Assembly (NCBI GenBank): GCA_947307055.1
Contig: CAMZHX010000010.1
Coordinates: 21,448 to 85,447 of the forward strand
Reading direction: 5' to 3'
Length of the DNA: 64,000 bases
From: an uncultured Selenomonadales bacterium
Lineage (GTDB): Bacteria; Bacillota; Negativicutes; Selenomonadales; Selenomonadaceae
Shown here piece after piece: positions 9,437-17,546 of this stretch. The notes under the pieces are model-generated. The model ran no database searches. It worked only from the letters and a program-made list of their open reading frames with translations, and was not told where the DNA came from. Positions within the stretch are counted from its first letter, which is position 1; each line of letters starts with the position of its first letter. Both the position numbers and the translations under genes were made by a program.

Positions 9437-9510
9437 TTATTAGGTGGGCAGGTGGATAGGTGGATAGTAATTAGCTAACAACCTAACCACCTAACAACCT
9501 ATCCACCTAA
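9437..9510. repeat. Intergenic hairpin repeat, family D (8-bp unit), copy 1
   Basis: The stretch between lptF and rnhB consists of about 8-bp units. GGTGGATA-type units fill the left half and the complementary CCACCTAA-type units fill the right half, so the whole can fold as one long hairpin around a central TAATTAGCTAA. A second copy lies at 30919-30972. Confidence 0.75.
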
Positions 9511-9512
9511 AA

Positions 9513-10607
9513 TCACTTCGACGCCCGATAAATTAACACGAAGCCCGAAAGCAATCCGATTATGTTCGGTATCCAGACGGCGTACATTGGCGCGATTGCT
9601 CCAGAACGCCCGATTGCATTCGCCAAAGTCATTATCGCGTAGTACAGAAAGATTATCACGACGCTAAGCGCGAATCCGACTGATGACGGCGTTCTTGTCG
9701 GCTGAAGTCCCAACGGCACCCCGATTAGTGCGAAAATTAAACTCGCCATTGGCACCGTCACGCGCTGATAAAGTTCGGTCTCTAATTTGTTCGTGTTGAC
9801 GTATTGCGACTTCATGATTGCGATTTGCGCTTTGAGTTCGCTCATTGTCAATTCTTCGGGCTTTTTCTGCTCGCGAACGATTTGGCGTGGGCTGGCGTTG
9901 ACCGGTAAAATTTGTTGGTCGAATTTCATCGTATGCGTTCTTTGGTCGTCCGACAAGTCATAAATCATGCCGTCATGCATAATCCATTTAGCGTCGCGCC
10001 ACTCGGCATAAGAAGCGTTTTCGACGTGCGTAACTTTGCCGTCTTCGTTGAGCACTTGCATAGTCACGCCCTCTAAAATTTCTTCCTGCGCCTTGTACTC
10101 GCGAGCGTAAATCAATCGCTCCATGCGCTCGCCGGCGAATTCCTTAACGATAATGTGGTCTTGCGACTTCAGCTCGGTATTGCCTTGAATCTCGTAGTAG
10201 ACGACGTTGTTATAAGCGGTATTCGCCCACGGCACGACGTGTTCATTAAAAAGAATCGCGGTTATTGTGACTATCATTCCCAAAATAATGGCGGGCGCGG
10301 CAATTCGGCTGAAACTTATCCCGCAAGATTTCATAGCGGTAATTTCGCTCGAACTCGATAGCCGCCCGAATGTCAAAAGCGTCGCTAGTAGCATTGACAT
10401 TGGGAAAGTCCACATGATTATTGCGGGCAAGCCGTAGACGAAAATTTTCACGACGGACGTAAGGCTTGCGCCGTAATCGGTGATGTAGCGCGCGATTTTA
10501 AACAGCGTGCCCGAACCTATGAAAACCGCCGTGAAGGCGCATATCGCGAACAGAAACGCGAATATGACTTCTTGAAAAATATATCTGTCAAGTATCCTAA
10601 CGCGCAT
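9513..10607 (-). CDS. lptF: LPS export permease of the LptF/LptG family
   Basis: Inner-membrane permease of the YjgP/YjgQ family. With LptB it forms the ABC machine that extracts lipopolysaccharide from the inner membrane. It has three N-terminal membrane segments, a periplasmic beta-jellyroll-like middle region (about residues 130-260) and three C-terminal membrane segments. An upstream TTG at 10610 is in frame, but the ATG at 10607 is seven bases from GGAGG and is preferred. Only one LptF/G-type gene is present in this operon, as seen in other diderm Firmicutes; which of F or G it matches better is not decided. Confidence 0.88.
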   Translation of the reverse strand: MRVRILDRYIFQEVIFAFLFAICAFTAVFIGSGTLFKIARYITDYGASLTSVVKIFVYGLPAIIMWTFPMSMLLATLLTFGRLSSSSEITAMKSCGISFSRIAAPAIILGMIVTITAILFNEHVVPWANTAYNNVVYYEIQGNTELKSQDHIIVKEFAGERMERLIYAREYKAQEEILEGVTMQVLNEDGKVTHVENASYAEWRDAKWIMHDGMIYDLSDDQRTHTMKFDQQILPVNASPRQIVREQKKPEELTMSELKAQIAIMKSQYVNTNKLETELYQRVTVPMASLIFALIGVPLGLQPTRTPSSVGFALSVVIIFLYYAIMTLANAIGRSGAIAPMYAVWIPNIIGLLSGFVLIYRASK

Positions 10608-10623
10608 CAAATGACCTCCGTTT

Positions 10624-10715
10624 AAGGGGAATGGGAAAAGGGAAATGGGAAAAGGGAAATGGGAAAAGTCTTTTTCTTATCCTCCCCTTTTCCCTTCTCC
10701 CATCTCCCTTTTCCC
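10624..10715. repeat. Intergenic hairpin repeat, family A (GGGAAAA unit), copy 1
   Basis: Between lptB and lptF. The left arm is made of GGGAAAA/GGGAAAT units and the right arm of complementary CCCTTTTC-type units, so about 35 bp of stem can form around a GTC-T-rich loop. The right border touches the lptB stop codon. Related copies are at 18882, 21844 and 61049, with a single arm inside a gene at 42236. Confidence 0.85.
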
Positions 10716-11435
10716 TTACAAAGTAAAATTGCTGCCGAGATAAAATTTCTTAGCAATGTCGCTGTTAGCAATCTCTTCCGCGTTGCCCTCAAGTAAAATT
10801 TTCCCCTCGTTGAGAATATAGGCGCGGTCGACAATGTGCAGAGTTTCGCGGACATTGTGGTCGGTGATTAGAATTCCCATGCCGCGTTTCTTGAGATATT
10901 TTATAATTTCCTGAATGTCGGCAACCGCTAACGGGTCGACGCCCGCAAATGGTTCGTCCAACAAAATAAATTTCGGCTCAAGTGCAAGGCATCGCGCAAT
11001 TTCTACTCGTCGCCGCTCGCCGCCTGAAAGTTCTGTGCCCTTGCGCTTCTCTACGTGACGAATGCTGAATTCCCGCAAAAGTTCATTCAGACGTTTTCGC
11101 CGCGCTTGCTTATCCAAATTGAGCGTTTCAAGTATCGCCATTATATTTTCCTCGACCGTCAGCTTGCGGAAAATCGACGCCTCTTGGGTTAGGTAACTTA
11201 TCCCCAACTCGGCGCGGCGATACATTGGCAATTTGGAAATATTTACGTCGGAGATAAACACTTCGCCCGAATCCGGTCGTTCAAGCCCGACCATCATATA
11301 AAAGGAAGTCGTTTTGCCCGCGCCGTTCGGTCCCAATAACCCGACAACTTCGCCCGTCTCTACCTTGAGCGAAACTTTATTTACTACTGTGCGCTTCTTG
11401 AAAGATTTAACTAAATCCTTCGCTTCAAGATTCAT
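10716..11435 (-). CDS. lptB: LPS export ABC ATPase LptB
   Basis: Cytoplasmic ATPase of the LPS exporter. Walker A is GPNGAGKTT (residues 34-42), the signature is [15 protein letters not shown], and Walker B is [13 protein letters not shown], the exact pattern of LptB. 239 residues is the usual length. It follows lptA after a terminator-like hairpin and a candidate promoter, and precedes lptF across a family A repeat. Confidence 0.96.
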   Translation of the reverse strand: MNLEAKDLVKSFKKRTVVNKVSLKVETGEVVGLLGPNGAGKTTSFYMMVGLERPDSGEVFISDVNISKLPMYRRAELGISYLTQEASIFRKLTVEENIMAILETLNLDKQARRKRLNELLREFSIRHVEKRKGTELSGGERRRVEIARCLALEPKFILLDEPFAGVDPLAVADIQEIIKYLKKRGMGILITDHNVRETLHIVDRAYILNEGKILLEGNAEEIANSDIAKKFYLGSNFTL

Positions 11436-11463
11436 ACTTTGTCGCCTCTGAATAGTTTTCTAC

Positions 11464-11492
11464 ATGATAGCAAAAAAAATCCCCTATCGCAA
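11464..11492 (-). promoter_or_regulatory. Candidate promoter in front of lptB
   Basis: On the minus strand TTGCGA (11492-11487) and TATCAT (11469-11464) are 17 bases apart. The -35 lies within the terminator hairpin at 11472-11503, so the same bases may both end the lptA transcript and start one for lptB. Confidence 0.45.
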
Positions 11493-11503
11493 TTTCGACA
11501 GGG
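11472..11503 (-). terminator. Terminator-like hairpin between lptA and lptB
   Basis: On the minus strand an 8-bp stem CCCTGTCG/CGATAGGG (one G-T pair) with a 6-base loop is followed two bases later by eight T residues (11479-11472). A T-run also flanks the other side, so it could act in both directions. It falls inside an lpt operon and so may be an attenuator. Confidence 0.6.
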
Positions 11504-11511
11504 AAATTTTT

Positions 11512-12348
11512 TTACTCGGCTTTAGATTCTTCAGGGTCAATTACAACTGTCTCATCGGAAGATTTTTTATCTGGTTCGGCCTGCGCGGAAGGTTCTTTAT
11601 CGGTCGTCGGCATAGGCGGCATTTCAAATTTCGGCGCGGCTTTCAAGTTGCCGTCGTCAGCAAGGTAAACCGTCAAGCGATTGCCGCGAATCGTATTGTT
11701 ATCTTGAATCGCCCACGCGTTGCCGCTCAAAACGGCTTTACCGGCATCCTTGCCGTTATAGTCGACATTATCGCCGCCCGCCTCCATATTCCGCGCAGGA
11801 CTCACGAGGTGCGCATTGCCCCGCCCGATATAAAGTTCGTCGTCAATCCAACCTTCCATTTTGTCGGCGGTGAATGTTCCTTCAACGCGACTTTCGGCCA
11901 ATCCGCCCGTCGGTATCACGAAATGTTTTCTGTCGTCGGGGTAATAGTCAATGTGCTCGCTTGTGAAAGTGCGCGTGTCGCCTTCGGGATATTTTTCGTT
12001 GGGCGCAAGATTTTGCGTGGCTATGACGTTGCCGTCCGCCATCATATGTCCTTGCCCGTTGCTAGCCAAAGCGTTGCAAGTTATGCGCATATCCTCGCGC
12101 ACGACGATTACATTGCCCAAAAGCCGCGCTTCCTTAGTGTTGACGTTGAACAGCGCGTGAAGTCCGGTCGCCTTAGTCGCGCCGTGCTTCAATAGGACGT
12201 TGCCTTCCGCCGTGACAATCCCGCTATTCATGTCGTACTCAATAGCGTCGGCATTAACTTCGGACGGCTCATCATTTTGCGGAGCCGCTATTGCTATAGA
12301 ACTAACAAGCATTGTCGCCGCCAACGCCGCTAAAATTTTTTTCTTCAT
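11512..12348 (-). CDS. lptA: LPS transport periplasmic protein LptA (OstA-like)
   Basis: A 278-residue exported protein that bridges LPS across the periplasm. A signal peptide (MKKKILAALAATMLVSSIAIAA) is followed by OstA/LptA-type beta-strand repeats with the family phrases VNADAIEYDMNSGIVTAEGNV, LLGNVIVV and MMADGNV. The C-terminal 35 residues are Pro/Glu/Lys rich and low in complexity. The gene is longer than the classical 185-residue LptA, as often seen in Negativicutes. It starts 9 bases after the lptC stop, behind GAGG. Confidence 0.85.
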   Translation of the reverse strand: MKKKILAALAATMLVSSIAIAAPQNDEPSEVNADAIEYDMNSGIVTAEGNVLLKHGATKATGLHALFNVNTKEARLLGNVIVVREDMRITCNALASNGQGHMMADGNVIATQNLAPNEKYPEGDTRTFTSEHIDYYPDDRKHFVIPTGGLAESRVEGTFTADKMEGWIDDELYIGRGNAHLVSPARNMEAGGDNVDYNGKDAGKAVLSGNAWAIQDNNTIRGNRLTVYLADDGNLKAAPKFEMPPMPTTDKEPSAQAEPDKKSSDETVVIDPEESKAE

Positions 12349-12357
12349 GATAAAACC

Positions 12358-13011
12358 TCACTGTTCATCTTTGACGCCCTTTAGGACTTTAGCGTTGCCC
12401 ATAAGCCCGAAATGTTTAAAGTCGTTGTCGGCATAAGCCATATCGCCGAAAGCGCGCATATCGTCTTTGGAAATTTTAACATTACCGGTCGCGATGATTT
12501 TATTTTCTGCGACTATCCAATCAAGCTTATCGCTCAAAAGTTTCGCGCCGTCATGGGCAGTCACTTTGATATTATCGCTCGCGGTCAAAGTTTCCTGTTC
12601 GATACGCCATTCCAAGTGGTCGCATAAAAGTTCGTCTTCGTCGGTATTGGTGACGCTGACTTCGCCTTCGGCATGAATAAATTTTTCAATCTGGTAGTAG
12701 GTGCCCTTCTTAGCTTTGAGCTCCCAAACTTTTTCCTTATCGTCGTCGCGCTGATGAAATTTCCAAACTACGTCGTCCATCTCGAAAATTTGCGTTATAC
12801 TGTCGATTCTCATTTTCGAGCAGGTCAGCTCCCAAATTACTAGCCCGTCTTTTTCCTCGACGATTGTATTTCCTTCGTACTCCATAAGCTTTGGCGGGTC
12901 GACTTTTTCAATCGGCGGCGGCGCGGAAGGTGTCGTTCTGATTGCCCACACCACGACGCACACAACGAAAATTATCACCGTCGCCATTAAAATTTTTCCT
13001 CGTGTGCTCAT
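12358..13011 (-). CDS. lptC: LPS export protein LptC
   Basis: A bitopic protein with one N-terminal membrane anchor (residues 7-24, IVIIF... type core) and a periplasmic OstA-like fold made of strand repeats such as HAEGEVSV and IIATGNVKI. It links LptBFG to LptA. 217 residues fits LptC. Its ATG overlaps the stop of the acyltransferase gene (ATGA), which points to translational coupling. Confidence 0.85.
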   Translation of the reverse strand: MSTRGKILMATVIIFVVCVVVWAIRTTPSAPPPIEKVDPPKLMEYEGNTIVEEKDGLVIWELTCSKMRIDSITQIFEMDDVVWKFHQRDDDKEKVWELKAKKGTYYQIEKFIHAEGEVSVTNTDEDELLCDHLEWRIEQETLTASDNIKVTAHDGAKLLSDKLDWIVAENKIIATGNVKISKDDMRAFGDMAYADNDFKHFGLMGNAKVLKGVKDEQ

Positions 13012-13934
13012 GATTGCTCCTCTTTAGACTTTCTGCGAACCTTAACCGTATGATGCTTATTAGTCTTTTGCATTTCGGGCGGCGTATTCCATCGCTTTTG
13101 AAACCAAAGCCATTGCGTCGGATTCTCGCGAATAACTTTTTCCAAAATTTTAGTCATTTTCTCCGTAAAGCGCAAGAGGTCTGCGTCGGTGTCGCCGGTG
13201 TCCTCGAAGCGCATAATTTCCCCTATTTTAACGACGTGCCGCCCATTTTCCTTGCGAAGTATGAATGCGGGCAAAACCGGCGCATTGAATCGCCTTGCGA
13301 AAACGGCGGGGCCTAGTGGCGTCGAAGCGGTCTTGCCTAAAAATTCTATGAACGCTCCGCCGGGCCCTGCGTCTTGGTCGGCGAGGAAGCCCAAAATTTT
13401 TCCTTCCTTGAGGGCGCGTCCTGCTGCTCGCAATTCGTTTGTGCCGCGATTGAAAATTTCTACATGAATCGTCGCCCGCAAATCGTCCAAAGCTCGCGAG
13501 TATTCGGCATTTGGTTGCAATTTGGCTATCGCGGTGACCGGCATTCCGTTAAGAGAAAATGCCGCGCTCAACCACTCCCATGTTCCTACATGCCCCGTTA
13601 AAACTACCACGCCTTGTCCGCCTAATAACGCCGTGCGCATTCTCTCCAAATTTTCTATCTCCATGTACTCCGACAAATTTTTTTCGTTGAGGTTGGGCAT
13701 ATAGAGTATGTCGAGCATATTGCGCGCCAAGTTCACGAACGACGCCCGAACGAGTTTTCGCGCTTGAGCCTCCGAAATTTTTAGCGCAGGCATCATTTGT
13801 GCGACTGCTCGTTCCCGCTGCTTTTTGACGAGCAAGTAATATAAATTCCCGAACACCCGCCCCAAAAATAAAAGTACGTCGTAGGGCAGGAGCCGTATCA
13901 ATCTGCTCATCAACATCAGCGTTTTGTATAGCAT
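13008..13934 (-). CDS. Lipid A late acyltransferase (LpxL/HtrB family)
   Basis: Membrane-bound acyltransferase that adds a secondary acyl chain to Kdo-lipid A precursors. The catalytic HX4E motif is GHVGTWEW (His115, Glu120), and FLADQDAGPGG and the C-terminal PTQWLWFQKRW are family hallmarks. A longer open frame starts at 13997, but it overlaps the upstream gene. The ATG at 13934 has GGAGG five bases away and gives a normal 308 residues. Whether it is LpxL-, LpxM- or LpxP-like cannot be told. Confidence 0.9.
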   Translation of the reverse strand: MLYKTLMLMSRLIRLLPYDVLLFLGRVFGNLYYLLVKKQRERAVAQMMPALKISEAQARKLVRASFVNLARNMLDILYMPNLNEKNLSEYMEIENLERMRTALLGGQGVVVLTGHVGTWEWLSAAFSLNGMPVTAIAKLQPNAEYSRALDDLRATIHVEIFNRGTNELRAAGRALKEGKILGFLADQDAGPGGAFIEFLGKTASTPLGPAVFARRFNAPVLPAFILRKENGRHVVKIGEIMRFEDTGDTDADLLRFTEKMTKILEKVIRENPTQWLWFQKRWNTPPEMQKTNKHHTVKVRRKSKEEQS

Positions 13935-13951
13935 TTTGTCCTCCAAAAATT

Positions 13952-15145
13952 TTATTCGCCTAAGAGAATTGCGACGTTCTTGTCGAGAATGTAGCAATCA
14001 TGACGTTTCGGCATAGGGTAATTATATTCCTGTGCCAGCTCGAAAAGTTCGTTGTAAAAAACATAATTATCGGCGTTCGCGACGACTTTGGCTTTATACT
14101 CAAAAGATTTTTCATTGTAAGTCTTGAGGTCGAAGACTTGTGAAAAATTTTCCAGCTTGCCTAAAATCTCCAGTGCCAACAAAGTCCGCAAACACTTATC
14201 ACAAAAACTACAATTCCCTGTAGAATTGCTGCCCACGAAGTGAACTCGGCAGACGTTCAAATATTTTTGCGCGATATGCCAATCAGCAAGATTTTTAATT
14301 TTGTCGACGCGGCGATATTGGCAACCGTCAATAATTAACTCGGTGCGCTCGGTTCCTATCAACGGTACAAAGTACGGCTCGCAAAACTCCGCAAGGTCGA
14401 AGAGTTTATATTTGGTGCCGCTATTTTTCATGCCTTTGTAATTGCAAGCACTCCCGATATAATATCGGCGGATTGCGTTTTGCATAGCCAACACACATGA
14501 ATAATGCGCTAAAAAAAGCGGGGTGTCGCCGTGTTCTGCGAGGAAAAATTCTTGGAAATTGGTATCAATCGGGCAAAGCGGCAAGCCCAATTCCCCAGCA
14601 AGCGCAATCCCTCTTTCGACGCGACTTTGAGCAATGTATTGCGTTATGGAATCTTCGACTTTGCCATTCGAGCCGCAGTTAAAAAAGAACATCGCGTTAA
14701 TTTTGTAATCGGGGTCGGTCTCGTTAATGAATCGGTCGTAAAGTGTGGAAAGGGAATCGACACCACAGGAAATGCCCGTGCCGATTAAAATCCCTTGCGC
14801 TTGAGTGGGCGCGAAACCGTCAACTATAATCTTGACCGGCGAGAGTTTAGGCAAGAAGTCGCAGAGAATTTTTTGCCCATACCATATCAAATTTTTATAG
14901 AGCCGCTTTGAAACGTTGCCGCAAATCCTAAAGTCGGTTTTGTAAGTCATCGCCAAATATAGCGGGACGAGTAAGAACGGGTCGAAAGTATCATTGACTA
15001 AAAGGCGGTCGTAATTCGCGTCAATTTCAAACCACATAGTCTCGGCGGGGGCGGCGACGTTTATATCGGTGAATTTTATATCGACTTCGAGACGCGCCCT
15101 CTTCCCACCCGAATGATATTTGCGCAAATTGGAAATTTCTATCAC
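13952..15145 (-). CDS. QueC-like PP-loop ATPase, paralogue 1 of 3
   Basis: A 397-residue member of a trio of paralogues. A PP-loop (ATP-pyrophosphatase) motif SCGVDS lies mid-chain. A C-terminal cluster of four Cys (one Cys, then CSFCDKC) matches the zinc site of QueC. The paralogue alignment fixes the start at GTG 15145 (VIEISNLRK), seven bases after GGAGG; the frame extends to 15226, but that part overlaps the previous gene. QueC turns a carboxylate into a nitrile using ATP and ammonia. The substrate here is unknown, and the long N-terminal domain (about 120 residues) is not QueC. Position between kdsC and the lipid A acyltransferase suggests a role in LPS or another surface glycan. Confidence 0.7.
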   Translation of the reverse strand: MIEISNLRKYHSGGKRARLEVDIKFTDINVAAPAETMWFEIDANYDRLLVNDTFDPFLLVPLYLAMTYKTDFRICGNVSKRLYKNLIWYGQKILCDFLPKLSPVKIIVDGFAPTQAQGILIGTGISCGVDSLSTLYDRFINETDPDYKINAMFFFNCGSNGKVEDSITQYIAQSRVERGIALAGELGLPLCPIDTNFQEFFLAEHGDTPLFLAHYSCVLAMQNAIRRYYIGSACNYKGMKNSGTKYKLFDLAEFCEPYFVPLIGTERTELIIDGCQYRRVDKIKNLADWHIAQKYLNVCRVHFVGSNSTGNCSFCDKCLRTLLALEILGKLENFSQVFDLKTYNEKSFEYKAKVVANADNYVFYNELFELAQEYNYPMPKRHDCYILDKNVAILLGE

Positions 15146-15158
15146 GATAAATCCTCCG

Positions 15159-16280
15159 TCACGGCATAGGGAAATTATTTTCCTTAGCGAATTCAAAATT
15201 CTCTGTAGCGAAAACTCTTCTACCATTTTTCGCGACGCAATGCGCTTTATAATCTTCCGCCACTTCGCGATACTTTGCTAGGTCGAAAACTTTGGCGAAG
15301 GCGTCGAGCTTACCCATTACCTCCAAAGGAAACATTGTCATCAAGCATTTATCGCAAAGTCCGCAATTTGAAGCGTCTTCGCTGTAGTTGTTGCAGACGT
15401 TGAGATATTTTTGCGCAATGCTCCAGTCGGCGATATTTTTAACCTTGTCGACGCGCCGATATTGCCCGCCGTCAATAATCAACTCGGTGCGCTCGTTCTG
15501 AATCAGCGGAACCAAATACAAATCGCAAAAAGCCGACATATCATCGCGCCGCGAAAATTTTTTTATCTGCTCATAGTTTAGCGCGTTCGGAACGTAGTAC
15601 CTTGAAACGGCGCGGCTCACACTTAAAACGCAAGAATAAATCGCCAGGTAAAGAAATTTCGTCCAGTCCTTAGCCTTCCTGAAGGCGTGCAGATTTGTAT
15701 TTAAAAAATAGCACGGCAAGCCCAAATCTTTTGCGGCGAGCTTGCAGAACTCTGCACGCTTCAAAATAAGTCCTTGCCATTTCGGGTCGTCGAAGTCGCC
15801 ATTTGCCGCGCAGTTGAAATAGAATAGCGCATTGATTTTATAATCTTGGTCGGTCTCGTTAATAAAGTGGTCGTGAATGGTCGCGAGCGAGTCGACGCCA
15901 CAAGAAATCCCCGTCGCTACGATTTTGCCGCGCTTTTTAGGCGGCTCGGTGAAACCGTCGACAATGAACTTGACCGGCGACAACGCATTATAAAAGTCGC
16001 ACAAAATTTTTGGAACGTACCACTTGATATTTTGATAAAGCTTTTTGGAGACGTTCCCGCAAATGTGCAAGTCTTGCTTGTGGAGCATCGCCAACCAAAG
16101 CGGCACTAAAACAAAAGCGTCATAGCTATCATCGGCGAACAGGTGCCCATATTTTTTATCAAGCTCGAAGTAAAGCGTTTTCTCCTTGTAAGGCGATGTC
16201 ATATCGAGAAATTTTATATCGGCCTCAAGGCGCGTCACGTCTCCCGAAGTGCGCTTACGTAAATTTGAAATTTCTATCAA
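15159..16280 (-). CDS. QueC-like PP-loop ATPase, paralogue 2 of 3
   Basis: A 373-residue paralogue of its two neighbours. The N-terminal domain starts MIEISNLRK and contains DAFVLVPLWLAM and LHICGNVSKKLYQN. The PP-loop GISCGVDS is at residues 124-131. Late in the chain come TELIIDGGQYRRVDKVKNIADW and a Cys cluster ending NCGLCDKCL. The start is TTG at 16280, with GAGGG seven bases upstream. It ends ENNFPMP, the same ending seen inside paralogue 3. It is separated by 13 bases from paralogue 1. Function is inferred only from the QueC-type motifs. Confidence 0.7.
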   Translation of the reverse strand: MIEISNLRKRTSGDVTRLEADIKFLDMTSPYKEKTLYFELDKKYGHLFADDSYDAFVLVPLWLAMLHKQDLHICGNVSKKLYQNIKWYVPKILCDFYNALSPVKFIVDGFTEPPKKRGKIVATGISCGVDSLATIHDHFINETDQDYKINALFYFNCAANGDFDDPKWQGLILKRAEFCKLAAKDLGLPCYFLNTNLHAFRKAKDWTKFLYLAIYSCVLSVSRAVSRYYVPNALNYEQIKKFSRRDDMSAFCDLYLVPLIQNERTELIIDGGQYRRVDKVKNIADWSIAQKYLNVCNNYSEDASNCGLCDKCLMTMFPLEVMGKLDAFAKVFDLAKYREVAEDYKAHCVAKNGRRVFATENFEFAKENNFPMP

Positions 16281-16332
16281 GGTAAATCCCTCACTGATTA
16301 AGGTTATCAGAATTATTATTGCAACCGAGATT

Positions 16333-17533
16333 CTATTTTTTCTTAACGACCGCGACAGGCTTTTTCTTGACCGCAGTGGCAGGTTTATTCAATGCCGGCA
16401 TCGGGAAATTGTTTTCTTTGGCAAAGTCCACGCTCTCCGTCTCAAAAGGCTCTTTGCCGTAATTTTTCAGGCAACGAAGTTTGTATTTGTCAGAAATCGT
16501 TTTATATTTTTCAATATCGAAGACCCCGGAGAAATTATCCAGCTTACCAAGAATCTCCAAGGGCAACAAGGTTCGCAGACACTTAGGACAAACACTGCAA
16601 TTCAAACCATTGGAAGTATATGTATTGCAAGGATGTAAGTATTTTTGACTAATTTCCCAGTTGACAATATTCTTAACTTTATCCGTGCGACGATATTGAC
16701 AACCATCGGGGATAAGCTCCAAATTCTCCGTTTGAATCAGAGGAATAAGATATGATTCCGAAAATTCCGCAATATCCTTGTGCGCAAATTTGTTAAATAC
16801 TTTTGCCTGTTGATAATCAAAAGTAGCGGGCATGTAGTAGCGACAAATTGCATTGCTCAAACTCAAAACACAAGATGATAATGAAAGATGCGCAATGGAA
16901 AAATATTTGCCTCGTAGATCCTTCATTTTTGTGTTGAAGGCATATAGATTTGTTTCCAATGAATACATAGGCAAATTCATGCTGTCAGCAGCAAGTCGAT
17001 TCCCTTCGAATGATTTATCGAAAAAGTCTTGATTGTCTAAGATTTTCTTATGTGTGCGCATTTCGTGATTGAAATGAAATAACGCATTGATTCGATAATT
17101 GGGATCATCTTCCCTTATGAAGTGATCGTAAATTGTTGAAAATGAATCTACACCGCAAGAAAGACTCGCGCCTGTCAAAGTGCCCTTGGGTTTTGTCGAA
17201 GTAAAACCGTCGACGGTAAGATTAATGAGCGTAAGGGCTTTCGAGAAATCGCAAAAAATTCGCGGAATATACCACTTGATATTTTGGTAGAGTTTCCTAG
17301 AAATATTACCGCAAATGTGCAAGTCCTGCTTATGGTACATCGCCACAAACAACGGCACGAGAACGAAAGCGTCATAAGAATCATCAGCGAGCATGTCGGC
17401 ATTTTCATCGGCAATTTCAAAGTACAACGTTTTCTCCTTGTAAGGTGACTCCATGCCGATAAAATCTATATCAGCTTCAAGACGTGTTAGCCCCCCCCCC
17501 ACTGATTTTACGTAAATTGGAAATTTTAATCAT
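16333..17533 (-). CDS. QueC-like PP-loop ATPase, paralogue 3 of 3, out of frame at a G10 tract (probably phase-variable)
   Basis: The natural start is the ATG at 17533-17531, with GGAGG seven bases before it and an N-terminus (MIKISNLRK) that matches the paralogues. Eleven codons later comes a run of ten G residues (17500-17491). With ten, the frame ends at a TGA at 17479-17477 after 18 residues. With nine (or twelve), it joins the open frame LTRLEADIDF... that runs to 16333 and aligns with the other two paralogues without a gap. The body has LSCGVDSFSTI and CSVCPKC. It ends in a Lys/Ala/Val-rich tail (AVKKK). A GTG at 17502 opens the downstream frame but has no ribosome site. Read as a contingency gene in the OFF state; a homopolymer sequencing error is the alternative. 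Confidence 0.75.
17491..17500 (-). repeat. Poly-G tract (10 G on the coding strand), candidate phase-variation switch
   Basis: Ten C on the plus strand, ten G on the coding strand, lying 12 codons after the start of QueC-like paralogue 3. Neither of the other two paralogues has such a run at this place. Slipped-strand mispairing of G tracts of this length is the usual switch of contingency genes for surface structures. Confidence 0.8.
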
Positions 17534-17546
17534 GGCAAAACCTCCG

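Noticed and set aside
13935..13997. Longer acyltransferase start
   Set aside because: It lies inside the previous gene and lacks a ribosome site.
17500..17502. GTG as a real start for QueC-like paralogue 3
   Set aside because: No ribosome site precedes it, and it would drop the conserved IEISNLRK start.
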